Assembly (NCBI GenBank): GCA_902524385.1
Contig: CABZCZ010000005.1
Span: forward strand, 1 to 64,000
From: an uncultured Alphaproteobacteria bacterium
GTDB lineage: Bacteria; Pseudomonadota; Alphaproteobacteria; HIMB59; GCA-002718135
Direction: 5' to 3'
DNA length: 64,000 nucleotides
Shown here: positions 8,833 through 17,831 of the stretch, in pieces
How positions within the stretch are numbered: position 1 is the first letter of the stretch
How the letters are laid out: each line of letters begins with the position of its first letter
Program-made: the position numbers and the translations under genes
Notes under the pieces: generated by a model
Database searches by the model: none
Told to the model about the DNA's origin: nothing
The model's input: only the letters and a program-made list of their open reading frames with translations

Positions 8833-9516
8833 CTAATCTGATATCGTTATTGTAACGGTTGGTTCATTTGGATACATTCTACATGTACCTCCAGCATCAA
8901 CATTAGCCCCAAGGGCTGAAGAAACATCAAAAGCAACTTTTACTTTTGGTGAAACTAAACCTACAGTATAACTACTAGTTAAAGCATATATTAATTGCAT
9001 TTGGGTGGCACTAGGTGAACCAACATTCATTGATACAGCTGAACTAGGACTAGAATATGCAATTGTAATATTTCCACCAGATCCATAACTACCAGCATCA
9101 ACAATTTCTAAAGCAGTTGCTGTTTTTCCAGAAGTATCATTTTTAGTTCCAACGTGCATAGTAGTTGCATTTGCCTCTGTGCTCCCATCAGTTGTGCAAG
9201 TTGCATCACTTGCATTTGAATCTGTAACGGAGCCACTTATTGTAAAAGTTCGATCTAGTGTTACTCTTAAATGAGTAAAGGTTGTTCCAATTGGTAAACC
9301 TGATGTTGATCCAAAAGCCCCAGCTTCAGCTCCTGCAGATAAGCTAGCAATATTTACGGATTGTGAGCCTTCTGCTACAGTTGTTGTTGATGAACAAGTT
9401 ACCTCTTTACAAAGTTCGACTTTCAACATTGTTACAGTATAAGTATCTGCACTACCAGAGGCAGCATAAACGTGTGTCGGAAATAGAAATAAGATTAATA
9501 ATAAAATTTTTTTCAT
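8833..9516 (-). CDS. Secreted Ser/Thr/Ala/Gly-rich protein of unknown function
   Basis: A 227-residue protein with a clear signal peptide (hydrophobic residues 3-18, cleavage near VYAAS). The mature part is rich in Ser, Thr, Ala and Gly and predicted mostly beta, with four cysteines (two in the LCKEVTC stretch near the mature N-terminus and two later in ATCTT and GTCRM), enough for two disulphides. The HLRVTLDRTFTISGSV segment resembles a strand-rich surface or carbohydrate-binding fold, but I cannot assign a family. Its ATG abuts the stop of the barrel gene upstream (9516/9517), so the two are almost certainly co-translated. It may be the surface partner of that barrel; this is inference. 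Confidence 0.7.
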   Translation of the reverse strand: MKKILLLILFLFPTHVYAASGSADTYTVTMLKVELCKEVTCSSTTTVAEGSQSVNIASLSAGAEAGAFGSTSGLPIGTTFTHLRVTLDRTFTISGSVTDSNASDATCTTDGSTEANATTMHVGTKNDTSGKTATALEIVDAGSYGSGGNITIAYSSPSSAVSMNVGSPSATQMQLIYALTSSYTVGLVSPKVKVAFDVSSALGANVDAGGTCRMYPNEPTVTITISD

Positions 9517-10401
9517 TTATGGAGTCCTTGCCATAACCACACCAGTGCCTTCAGATTCGATAGCTTGTTTGTTTGTTCTTCTCACGATACTCAATAATTC
9601 AGTACTCATATCAAACTGAACAAATGCTTTTTCACTTACAAATTCTGTTGAAGCAGTTGGTGTTTCTCTTGGAGGATAAATAAAAGTTATTTTTGCAAAA
9701 TTATCAGTTCCAGATATATTATTATCATCAAAACCTACTTCAGCAATTAAACTTGGCGTTAAGGCCATTTCTAAGCTAAATTTTTCACCTTTAGAATCTT
9801 TTGAGTTTTTTTCAGCTTCCCAATTATAAGAATTCCCAATTACATTAACCCATGGAATATATGGAACTTGACCAACAACACTAATATCATAACCATCAAG
9901 TGTTCTTTCAGTAAAAGTACCCACAGTTTTTGCGCCACTAACTCCAGAATAGTAATTACCTAATACATCGAATGCAGATGATCGAAGTTCTACTCCAACA
10001 CTAGCCCTTGCATTTCCTTTTTCATCATAATCAAAAAAAACATTTGCACCTGTCATGGAATTTTTACTATCTGATAATTTTCTGTAGCCAAAACCAATAT
10101 TACCAGATAATCTACTATCACCTCTTATTTTGTGATCACTTAATTGTAACTGGATAAATGTTGCATCAACGCTGTGGTGTATAGCTATTGGTCTTACAGT
10201 AACAATAGAAAACTCAGGCTTGTAATCCTCTCCCATATCAATACGAACCTGTGTATCACCTTCACCATCTAATATATTTTCTACAGCATCAGATAATCCA
10301 GAGGTAAATCTTTCAACTAGTCCTTGTTTAACTTTTTCTTCATCTCCGGCAAAAACATTAAAAGAAATAACAAAAGTTGTTAAGAATATTACTAAACGCA
10401 T
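9517..10401 (-). CDS. Inverse-autotransporter-type outer-membrane beta-barrel without passenger
   Basis: A 294-residue protein with a signal peptide (residues 1-18, cleavage after VFAG). The barrel region (about 60-245) resembles the intimin/invasin beta-domain. It has the alternating pattern SGNIGFGYRKL, TGANVFFDYDEKGNARASVGVELRSSAFDVLGNYYSGVSG, a TERTLDGYDISVVGQVPYIPWVNV segment and a closing FAKITFIYPP strand. After the barrel only about 45 residues remain (ELLSIVRRTNKQAI...), corresponding to the linker that normally leads into the Ig-like passenger. The protein ends there, so no passenger is present. LysM is also absent. A short secreted protein follows immediately. The family assignment is by pattern, not by search. 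Confidence 0.72.
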   Translation of the reverse strand: MRLVIFLTTFVISFNVFAGDEEKVKQGLVERFTSGLSDAVENILDGEGDTQVRIDMGEDYKPEFSIVTVRPIAIHHSVDATFIQLQLSDHKIRGDSRLSGNIGFGYRKLSDSKNSMTGANVFFDYDEKGNARASVGVELRSSAFDVLGNYYSGVSGAKTVGTFTERTLDGYDISVVGQVPYIPWVNVIGNSYNWEAEKNSKDSKGEKFSLEMALTPSLIAEVGFDDNNISGTDNFAKITFIYPPRETPTASTEFVSEKAFVQFDMSTELLSIVRRTNKQAIESEGTGVVMARTP

Positions 10402-10451
10402 AATTATTTATAATCTAATATTGAAAAAATATAAGTATTTTTTAAAAATAT

Positions 10452-11339
10452 TTACTTCCACTCTCGAAACCAATTAGTTTCAGCATATTCTGATAACTTA
10501 TATGTACACCAATAGGAATTTTTTTTTATTTTGTTAAACTTTTTATGATTATATCTTTCTGGCCAATCATCTTCAAAACCATAAGATCCTCCATGAGCCC
10601 TACCTGATCTTTCTGCTAAATGACAGACCATAGGCAATGGATCATATGGATCATCAGACGTTGGCGCCATATAAACTGAGTCTTTCAAATCAGGGCAACT
10701 TTCATCTCCATGTTCATAAATCATTTTACCAAGAATATACTGATTGTTTTCATTACTGAGAACACTAGGGCCACTAACATGGCCGTTTCGATTTCCTTTA
10801 GTGCATTTCCATGAAAAACCATTACCGTGAAGTAACTCGTGAATTGTAATTTTTATAATATCTTCTCTGGAGCCAGCTCTCTTCATAAATGTATAACCTG
10901 AGTGAACTCCCATTTGCCCACCATCCCTATGTGTAAAGCTATCAACAAATGAGTAATATAATTTTTTTGGATTATTAAAACCAAGATTTTGAATAAAATA
11001 ATCTGGATAATTATTATTCCATCCTTTTTTTGTGCCTTTCTTATCAAGTCTTACAAAAGAAATATCTAATTTACCATCTTGCCTATAATCTAATTTATAT
11101 TTCTGTTTATTGCCGGTTAGTTCAAACATTTTCTGATTCATTTCTTCAATTATTTTTTCCAATTCACCATTAATGTCTAACTCATTGTCTTTTCCATTTT
11201 TATCAAGCATATAAATAAAATGGATTTGGTAATCATCATTTGTATCTGGTTGGTCTTCAAAAAATCTACCGTCTTTAAGATCTGAAGCATTTGCTGAATT
11301 AAAAATTAAACCTAGGGTAATTATAAAAATATATTTCAT
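10452..11339 (-). CDS. Exported metalloprotease-like protein with HELLHGNG motif
   Basis: A 295-residue protein with a signal peptide (residues 1-19, cleavage near ANASD). A zinc-binding HELLH (167-171) followed by GNGF matches the metzincin start HExxHxxG, but the expected third His is absent: GFSWKC is found in place of GxxH. H187 (GHVSG) or an acidic residue further on might supply the ligand. VYMAPTSDD (about 222-230) could be the Met-turn. There are four cysteines (C179, C215, C239, C278), consistent with disulphides. No substrate is suggested by sequence. It heads the three-gene exported set, 50 bases upstream of the barrel gene. Confidence 0.65.
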   Translation of the reverse strand: MKYIFIITLGLIFNSANASDLKDGRFFEDQPDTNDDYQIHFIYMLDKNGKDNELDINGELEKIIEEMNQKMFELTGNKQKYKLDYRQDGKLDISFVRLDKKGTKKGWNNNYPDYFIQNLGFNNPKKLYYSFVDSFTHRDGGQMGVHSGYTFMKRAGSREDIIKITIHELLHGNGFSWKCTKGNRNGHVSGPSVLSNENNQYILGKMIYEHGDESCPDLKDSVYMAPTSDDPYDPLPMVCHLAERSGRAHGGSYGFEDDWPERYNHKKFNKIKKNSYWCTYKLSEYAETNWFREWK

Positions 11340-11457
11340 AATATAATTAAATATTAAATTTTTTATTAACTCAACTAAGTTTCAAAAAAATCCCCTTTTT
11401 ATTTTAAAATATGAACTATTTACTTAACAAATCGAAATAAAATACATATTGTTGGAA

Positions 11458-12564
11458 ATGGCCTACCAGATAAATACTAATTATTCCGTTACCTTTGATG
11501 ATGTTCTGCTTTCACCATCGTATTCTGAGATAAAACCAAAAGACGTAGATACATCGATTACCATTGGAAAAGTCAAATTACATATTCCAATACTCTCTGC
11601 TGCAATGGATACGGTGACAGAGAACAAGATGGCTATTAATCTATCACTAAATGGTGGTCTAGGTGTTATTCACCGTAATATGCCAATTGATAAACAAGCA
11701 AGTGAAGTTAACAGAGTTCATAGCTTTAAAGTTAACGTAAAAAAATTTCAAAATGCTGTAATTAATACTAACAAACAGATTGCGGTGGGAGCTGCTATCG
11801 GTGTTGAAAATAATGCTTACTTACGACTATTAGAATTATTAAAAGTTGGTGTTGATATAGTCTTTATTGATGTTGCTCATGCACATACAAAAACAACTTT
11901 ACAGTTTATTGAAAAAGCAAAAAAAGTTTTAAAGAAAACTCCTCTCATAGTTGGAAACATTGCTACAAAAAAAGCTGCATCAGATTTAATCAGTGCTGGT
12001 GTAGATGCTATTAAAGTAGGTATTGGACCAGGATCTATTTGCACAACAAGAGTTGTAACAGGGGTTGGGATTCCTCAACTTTCAGCTGTAATGGAAACAT
12101 TTCAAGTTGCCAAAAAATTTAAAATACCTGTGATTGCGGATGGAGGAATAAAAACCTCCGGTGACATAGCAAAAGCTATAGCAGGTGGAGCAAGTGCTTG
12201 CATGATAGGCTCTTTATTTGCTGGCACTGAAGAGTCGCCAGGAAAGTTATTAACAATAAAAGGTAAAAAATTTAAATCGTACAGAGGCATGGGTTCTGTA
12301 GGAGCAATGCAAAAAGGATCTTTTGATCGATACTCACAAGAAGAAACAAAGAATGCAAAGAAATTAGTAGCAGAAGGTGTTGAGGGTATGGTTCCATACA
12401 AAGGTAAAATAGAAGATGTATTGTATCAACTTGTTGGTGGTTTAAAATCTTCTATGGGTTACACAGGTCATAAAACAATTAAGAAAATGCAAGGCAATTG
12501 TAAATTTGTCTTTATCTCTAAAGCAGGAGCCCGCGAAAGTAATGTCCACGATGTCATTATGTAA
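11458..12564 (+). CDS. guaB: Inosine-5'-monophosphate dehydrogenase lacking CBS domains
   Basis: Oxidises IMP to XMP, the first committed step to GMP. The ATG at 11458 gives 368 residues beginning [18 protein letters not shown]; a TTG three codons upstream is open but unlikely. The TIM barrel is intact: FDDVLLxPxYS, the catalytic-loop [10 protein letters not shown] (Cys about 195), [17 protein letters not shown], the YRGMGS flap and the QKGSFDRY segment. Usual length is near 490. The tandem CBS module that normally interrupts the barrel after the HRVxxF region is missing, the chain going straight from [13 protein letters not shown] to [12 protein letters not shown]-less forms are known elsewhere, so activity is expected while nucleotide allostery through CBS is not. 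It heads the plus-strand guaB-purE-purK run. Confidence 0.93.
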   Translation: MAYQINTNYSVTFDDVLLSPSYSEIKPKDVDTSITIGKVKLHIPILSAAMDTVTENKMAINLSLNGGLGVIHRNMPIDKQASEVNRVHSFKVNVKKFQNAVINTNKQIAVGAAIGVENNAYLRLLELLKVGVDIVFIDVAHAHTKTTLQFIEKAKKVLKKTPLIVGNIATKKAASDLISAGVDAIKVGIGPGSICTTRVVTGVGIPQLSAVMETFQVAKKFKIPVIADGGIKTSGDIAKAIAGGASACMIGSLFAGTEESPGKLLTIKGKKFKSYRGMGSVGAMQKGSFDRYSQEETKNAKKLVAEGVEGMVPYKGKIEDVLYQLVGGLKSSMGYTGHKTIKKMQGNCKFVFISKAGARESNVHDVIM

Positions 12565-12606
12565 TAATGTGTCGAATCATTATTGAATTGATACAATAAA
12601 ACAAAA

Positions 12607-13098
12607 ATGACCTCAGCATCAACAAAACATAAGGTAGCAATTGTGATGGGTAGTAAATCTGATTATGCTACCATGAAAAATTGTGAAAAAATTTTAAAAT
12701 TACTGAAAGTTAAGTTTGAAACTAAAATTGTTTCTGCACACCGAACCCCGGAGAGAATGTTCAAATATGCCAAAGCAGCTGAAGACAATAATATTTCTAT
12801 CATTATTGCAGGTGCTGGAGGTTCTGCGCATTTACCAGGGATGATTGCATCCTTGACAACTATACCAGTGATCGGTGTACCTATAGAAAGTCGTAAATTA
12901 AAGGGATTAGATAGCTTATTATCAATGGTGCAAATGCCAAAAGGGATTCCTGTTGGAAGTGTTGCAATTGGTGAAGATGGAGCAATGAATGCAGGTTTAT
13001 ACGCAGCATCTATTATTGCTCTTTCAAATAAAGAGATAAAGAAAAATTTAAAAAATTATCGAAGTAAACAATCAAAAGCTGTTAAACAAAAACCATAA
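12607..13098 (+). CDS. purE: N5-carboxyaminoimidazole ribonucleotide mutase
   Basis: Converts N5-CAIR to CAIR in de novo purine synthesis. The 163-residue protein has the family landmarks [10 protein letters not shown] near the N-terminus, SAHRTPERM (about residues 44-52) and [28 protein letters not shown] (about 66-93). It then has the conserved [17 protein letters not shown] stretch. The last 20 residues are a lysine-rich tail. It lies 3 bases before purK, its functional partner in the two-step bacterial route. Confidence 0.96.
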   Translation: MTSASTKHKVAIVMGSKSDYATMKNCEKILKLLKVKFETKIVSAHRTPERMFKYAKAAEDNNISIIIAGAGGSAHLPGMIASLTTIPVIGVPIESRKLKGLDSLLSMVQMPKGIPVGSVAIGEDGAMNAGLYAASIIALSNKEIKKNLKNYRSKQSKAVKQKP

Positions 13099-13101
13099 GT
13101 C

Positions 13102-14145
13102 ATGAATACACCCACACTTGGCATTATCGGTGGTGGACAATTAGGCAGTCTCTTAGCAGATGCTGCTAAAAAAATAGATATTAGAACAGTCATATTGAGT
13201 GATGATCCTGATGCACCTGGAAAACACTTTGCTACTAAATTTATTTTTGGTCAGTATGATGATGATACAACAATAAATAATTTTATTAATGAAATTGATC
13301 TTGTTACGTATGAATTTGAAAATATACCCTTTGCAATATTAAAAAAAATTAATGAAAAGAAAAAAGTTTTACCAAAACCAGAAATTAATCAACTCATTCA
13401 ACACCGAGAAACAGAAAAAAATTTTCTTAATGACAATAATATAACAACAACAAAATATATGACTGTTAAAAATAAAAAAGATTTAAATGAAAATCTAGAC
13501 TTGCTTCCTGGTTTGTTAAAAACCACAACATTAGGATACGATGGTAAAGGTCAGTATAAATTAAACACTATAGATGATATTACGAACGAGATTGATTTTA
13601 CAAAAGAATATATCTTAGAAAAGCTCATTCATCTTAAAAAAGAAATTTCAGTCGTCATTACGCGTTATGATCAAAATAGTTATGAGATCTATGATCCTAT
13701 TGAAAATGTTCATGAAGAACAAATTTTAAAATATTCAACAATACCAAGTGATATTCCTGATAATATACGAACAAAATCAATTGAGTGGGCAAGACAAGTT
13801 GTAGAAAAGCTAGATTATATTGGAACGTTATGTGTAGAATTTTTTATTGATGCTGATGATAATTTATATGCGAATGAAATTGCTCCTCGTGTTCATAATT
13901 CTGGGCATCTTACAATGAACTCTCATAATATTAGTCAATTTGAAAATCATGTACGAGCGGTATGCGGTCTAGAAAAGATTAAGACAAAAAAATTGTATAA
14001 TGCCAAAATGATTAATTTAATTGGGGATGAAATAACGCCTTATCGAAATAAAACATTTAAGAATAACGAATTTTTTTATGATTACTTAAAAACAGAAATT
14101 AAAAATAAAAGAAAAATGGGTCATATAACGATTATTGAAAAATAA
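13102..14145 (+). CDS. purK: 5-(carboxyamino)imidazole ribonucleotide synthase
   Basis: ATP-grasp enzyme that carboxylates AIR with bicarbonate and ATP, making the substrate of PurE. The 347-residue protein opens with the preATP-grasp fold GIIGGGQLGSLLADAA (about residues 7-22), then has VTYEFENIP (71-79) and TTLGYDGKGQY, the nucleotide-binding loop. The late LYANEIAPRVHNSGHLTMNS motif is diagnostic of PurK. Length is normal. It is convergent with purC, 10 bases away; no terminator hairpin is obvious in that gap. Confidence 0.95.
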   Translation: MNTPTLGIIGGGQLGSLLADAAKKIDIRTVILSDDPDAPGKHFATKFIFGQYDDDTTINNFINEIDLVTYEFENIPFAILKKINEKKKVLPKPEINQLIQHRETEKNFLNDNNITTTKYMTVKNKKDLNENLDLLPGLLKTTTLGYDGKGQYKLNTIDDITNEIDFTKEYILEKLIHLKKEISVVITRYDQNSYEIYDPIENVHEEQILKYSTIPSDIPDNIRTKSIEWARQVVEKLDYIGTLCVEFFIDADDNLYANEIAPRVHNSGHLTMNSHNISQFENHVRAVCGLEKIKTKKLYNAKMINLIGDEITPYRNKTFKNNEFFYDYLKTEIKNKRKMGHITIIEK

Positions 14146-14155
14146 ATTATTAACT

Positions 14156-15052
14156 TTAATTAAATTGATCAGTTAACTTTGTTACCAGTTGATATTTATT
14201 GGCAACATGTACTAAATTTTCTCCTTCACGAAAAGATTGTTTATCTAATTGTTTAGTTGGATCTCCTCCAGGCCATATTCGCCAACTATCATTATCAACG
14301 ACATCAGATAAAACTAAAGAATTATCTGATACTTTAAAACCAAGTTCAAACTTAATATCAACTAAATGTATAGGACCATCAATTGTCTTAATAGTTTTCC
14401 ATTTGTCTTCAATAAGCTCAAAACTTGGAAGAATAATTTTATTAATAGCTATTTCTAATTCTTGATCAGACAATAATTTTTTAGTTTTCATCAAGCTTTT
14501 GTTTATTATAGGTTTTTTGGCAGAAAATAATTCCCATTCTTCTCCAGTTTTCACAAAAGGATCCGTAAATACACCCTCTTCCCATTTTCCATCTTTTAAA
14601 AATTGTCTTCTCGCTTCACTCTCATCCATTTGAACAGGTTCTGAAACATGAGGAGGCATAACAACAGCTTGTTTATGAAATATTTCCCAAACTAAGTTTT
14701 CAAATTGATGAGGATTACTTTTATCTTTTGCAAATTGAGTGTTTCTAATTATATAACTTCCCCATGCATAACGCCTCACTACAAATTCTAAAGGAAGCAT
14801 ATGACAGTTATAACTTAAAAGACTATTTGGTGAATCTTGTTCAATAAATGATGTTGCAATTCCTGCATTGGTTAGCATACTAAAAACATTACTTGTTTGT
14901 TTTGTCTTTTGAATTCCAATATCTTTAATTTCCTCTTTCTTCGCTGCATCCCCACCTGTTAAAAAATCTTTTGTTACAATTCGAACGATATTTTGTTCAT
15001 TTGTTTTCTCAATAATTTTTGTTTTTCCTTCAACTAAAAATGAATTACTCAT
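14156..15052 (-). CDS. purC: SAICAR synthase
   Basis: Joins CAIR and aspartate to SAICAR. The chosen ATG at 15052 gives 298 residues (MSNSFLVEGKTKII) and an 8-base overlap with the end of purD; an in-frame ATG 42 bases upstream is open but lies further inside purD. Signatures are EGKTKII (residues 8-14), the LPLEFVVRRYAWGSYIIR segment and LVDIKFELGF with SDVVDNDSWRIW near the C-terminus. The protein is longer than the roughly 240-residue common bacterial form and matches the longer subgroup of about 300 residues. It is the last gene of the purM-N-F-D-C minus-strand operon. Confidence 0.94.
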   Translation of the reverse strand: MSNSFLVEGKTKIIEKTNEQNIVRIVTKDFLTGGDAAKKEEIKDIGIQKTKQTSNVFSMLTNAGIATSFIEQDSPNSLLSYNCHMLPLEFVVRRYAWGSYIIRNTQFAKDKSNPHQFENLVWEIFHKQAVVMPPHVSEPVQMDESEARRQFLKDGKWEEGVFTDPFVKTGEEWELFSAKKPIINKSLMKTKKLLSDQELEIAINKIILPSFELIEDKWKTIKTIDGPIHLVDIKFELGFKVSDNSLVLSDVVDNDSWRIWPGGDPTKQLDKQSFREGENLVHVANKYQLVTKLTDQFN

Positions 15053-16322
15053 CAATATATCTCCAACCAATATCTTTTCGATAATATCCCTCATTCCAAT
15101 TAATTTGATTGATTACTTCATGAATAGTTTCTCTAATAGTTTTTAAATCTTTACCCGTACTAGAGATATTTAATACGCGCCCACCATTAGAGAGCCATTT
15201 GTTTTCTTTGAGTATTGTTCCTGCATGAAACAGATACTCACCTTTTGTTAAAGTAAGATTTTCCAAGTTATTAATTGATGTGAATTTTTTATAATCCTCA
15301 GGATAGCCATTAGCTGCCATTACTACTGTCATGGCATAATCATTTTTCCACTTAATTTTCTCTATTTCATTTAAAGTGCCTATCGCCGAAGCATGGAGGA
15401 GTTCTAATAAATCTGTTTCTAATAGTGGGATGATTGCTTGAGTTTCAGGATCACCAAAACGAACATTAATTTCGAGTAAATTTGGACCCGTATCCGTTAA
15501 AATTAATCCTGCATAAAACATACCTTGATAGTTGATACCTTGTTCAGCAAGATGTTGGATAATAGGCACAACAAATGTTTTGGATAATTCATTCATTTTA
15601 TTTGATGAAATAGAAGGAACAGGTGTGTAGGCTCCCATACCACCAGTGTTTAACCCTTTTTCTCCTTCTAAGATTTTTTTATGATCTTGTGCTGTAGTAA
15701 GTGGTAACACAAATCCATTTTTATCAACAAGTGAAAATAAACTTACCTCTTCACCAACTAAAAACTCTTCAATAACAACAACTGAACCAGCATCACCAAA
15801 AGAATTATCTTTAAAACATTTAATCAGTGCATCTTTTGCATCCTCCTTTGTTTGACAAATAATGACTCCTTTTCCCGCTGCTAAACCATCAGCTTTAATA
15901 ACAAGAGGATAGGAATGGTTTTGACAAAAATTTAAGCCATCATCATAGTTGTCAAATACGTCATAAGCAGCTGTTGCAATATTTAATTTTTTACAAATAT
16001 CTTTTGTAAACTTTTTTGATTTTTCTAGCTCAGCTCCCATCTGATCAGGACCAAAAACTAATATAGAATTGTTCATTAAGAGGTTTGATAAACCTTTAGT
16101 TAAAGGTAACTCGGGACCAATCACCACAAGATCAATTTTACTTTCTGCACAAAATTGAAGAATAGCATTTTGATCATTAACATCTGTATTTATCGATGAA
16201 GCAATTTTACTGATAGCATCACTACCTGGGATGCAATATAAATTAGAACAATTTTGAGATCGTTTTATACCATAACATAGGGCGTGCTCCCTTCCACCAT
16301 TACCTATTACAAGTACATTCAT
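15045..16322 (-). CDS. purD: Phosphoribosylamine-glycine ligase
   Basis: ATP-grasp enzyme making GAR from phosphoribosylamine and glycine. The 425-residue protein starts MNVLVIGNGGREHALCYG, the classic PurD opening. It continues with VIGPELPLTKGL, the ATP-binding PLVIKADGLAAGKGVIIC, and EEFLVGEEVSLFSLVDKNG. The LNTGGMGAYTPVP motif and LLEINVRFGDPETQAI complete the active site. Length is normal. It is 20 bases downstream of purF and overlaps purC, so co-transcription is very likely. Confidence 0.97.
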   Translation of the reverse strand: MNVLVIGNGGREHALCYGIKRSQNCSNLYCIPGSDAISKIASSINTDVNDQNAILQFCAESKIDLVVIGPELPLTKGLSNLLMNNSILVFGPDQMGAELEKSKKFTKDICKKLNIATAAYDVFDNYDDGLNFCQNHSYPLVIKADGLAAGKGVIICQTKEDAKDALIKCFKDNSFGDAGSVVVIEEFLVGEEVSLFSLVDKNGFVLPLTTAQDHKKILEGEKGLNTGGMGAYTPVPSISSNKMNELSKTFVVPIIQHLAEQGINYQGMFYAGLILTDTGPNLLEINVRFGDPETQAIIPLLETDLLELLHASAIGTLNEIEKIKWKNDYAMTVVMAANGYPEDYKKFTSINNLENLTLTKGEYLFHAGTILKENKWLSNGGRVLNISSTGKDLKTIRETIHEVINQINWNEGYYRKDIGWRYIDE

Positions 16323-16342
16323 GAAAAAAGATAATTCATTTA

Positions 16343-17830
16343 TTAGTTATTTGAAGCAAGACTTAAAAATGATAGTTTTTTTAAACTTTCGTCGTTCAAG
16401 TAATCTAAAGGCCTAATAGGATACTCTCCTGTGAAATAATGATCTGTGAATTGAGGGTTATCATTATCCCTACCATCATATCCAAGAGCTTTATACAAAC
16501 CATCTAATGATAAAAATTTTAATGATTTAGCTCCAATATATTTACGCATTTCGTCTAAATTTTTGTTTGCTGCCAATAATTCATCTTGTGTAGGAGTATC
16601 AACTCCATAAAAATCGGGATATTTAATAGCTGGTGAAGCAATACGCATATGCACTTCTTTTGCTCCAAAATCATAGAGCATTTTTATTATCTTAGTGGAT
16701 GTTGTTCCTCGAACCAGTGAGTCGTCAATTAAAACAACTTTCTTTTTTTTAATAGAGCTTTGATTAGGATTTAGTTTTAACTTTACACCTAAACTTCTAA
16801 TTTGCTGCGTTGGTTCAATAAATGTCCTACCCACATAATGATTTCGTATTAATCCTAACTCAAAAGGAATGCCAGATTCTTGACTAAAGCCAAGTGCGGC
16901 AGGAACACCAGAATCTGGAACTGGGACAACTACATCAGGTTTAATATCAGTTTCTTTTGCTAAGTATGTTCCTAAATTTTTTCTATATTCATAGGCGGTT
17001 TTATTTTTTAAAATACTATCTGGTCGCGAAAAATAAATATATTCAAAAACACATGGCTTTATTTGTTTTTTTGGGAATGGTCTTCTACTCTCAACTTTAT
17101 TATCTTTAATTATTACAACTTCACCATTTTCAATTTCGCGGATAAATTTTGCACCAATAATATCTAAAGCACAAGTTTCAGAAGCAAGGATAAATGCATT
17201 TTTAAATTTACCTAAAACAAGAGGCCGAATACCTAAAGGATCTCTTGCGCCAATCAGTGTGCCATTAGCAACAATTGATAAAGCGTAACCACCTTGAATT
17301 TGCATTAAAGCATCAATGATTTTATTTAGAATATCTTTCTTTTTTGAACGAGCAACAAGTTGGACAATAGTTTCAGTATCTGATGTTGTTTGAAATATTG
17401 CCCCTTCACGTACCATTTGCTCGCGAAGCAAAAGTGCGTTTGTTAAATTACCATTGTGAGCAATACTAATCGCTCCTCCATGTAGGTCCGCATAAAAAGG
17501 TTGTATGTTTCTTATAGTTTCACCACCTGTCGTCGAATAACGATTGTGCCCAATTGCAATTTTTCCTTTTAATTTTTCTAGTGATTGTTTTTTTGTAAAA
17601 TTATCTCCAACCAATCCAAATTTTCTTTCTGAATGATAAGAGTTGCCATCATAACTTACAATACCACAACCTTCTTGACCACGATGCTGTAAGGCATGTA
17701 AACCAAGAGCAGTTAAGGCTGCAGCATCTTTAGTTCCACTTATTCCAAAAACTCCACACTCCTCATTAAATCTAGGAACATGAGATTGCCTTACCTCGAA
17801 TTTTTTTAGGAAATTTTGTCGATTTTTCAT
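16343..17830 (-). CDS. purF: Amidophosphoribosyltransferase
   Basis: Catalyses the first committed step of purine synthesis, PRPP plus glutamine to phosphoribosylamine. The 495-residue protein carries an N-terminal propeptide of 24 residues before the nucleophile C25 (FNEECGVFGI). Autocleavage to expose C25 is expected in this class. The glutaminase domain (25 to about 250) contains HRGQEGCGI and HNRYSTTG. The PRPP-binding loop VVLIDDSLVRGTTSTKI lies around residue 370. Cysteines in the C-terminal half are few, so the Fe-S cluster of the Bacillus type is doubtful. It sits one base after the purN stop. Confidence 0.96.
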   Translation of the reverse strand: MKNRQNFLKKFEVRQSHVPRFNEECGVFGISGTKDAAALTALGLHALQHRGQEGCGIVSYDGNSYHSERKFGLVGDNFTKKQSLEKLKGKIAIGHNRYSTTGGETIRNIQPFYADLHGGAISIAHNGNLTNALLLREQMVREGAIFQTTSDTETIVQLVARSKKKDILNKIIDALMQIQGGYALSIVANGTLIGARDPLGIRPLVLGKFKNAFILASETCALDIIGAKFIREIENGEVVIIKDNKVESRRPFPKKQIKPCVFEYIYFSRPDSILKNKTAYEYRKNLGTYLAKETDIKPDVVVPVPDSGVPAALGFSQESGIPFELGLIRNHYVGRTFIEPTQQIRSLGVKLKLNPNQSSIKKKKVVLIDDSLVRGTTSTKIIKMLYDFGAKEVHMRIASPAIKYPDFYGVDTPTQDELLAANKNLDEMRKYIGAKSLKFLSLDGLYKALGYDGRDNDNPQFTDHYFTGEYPIRPLDYLNDESLKKLSFLSLASNN

Positions 17831-17831
17831 C

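Noticed and set aside
8820-8836. TTAGTT / AACTAA inverted repeat between convergent genes
   Set aside because: The stem has one G-C pair per arm, overlaps the stop of the 8833 gene and has no T run; not supported as a terminator.
12102-12401. 99-residue minus-strand frame inside guaB
   Set aside because: Shadow of the highly conserved guaB catalytic region; no start signal.
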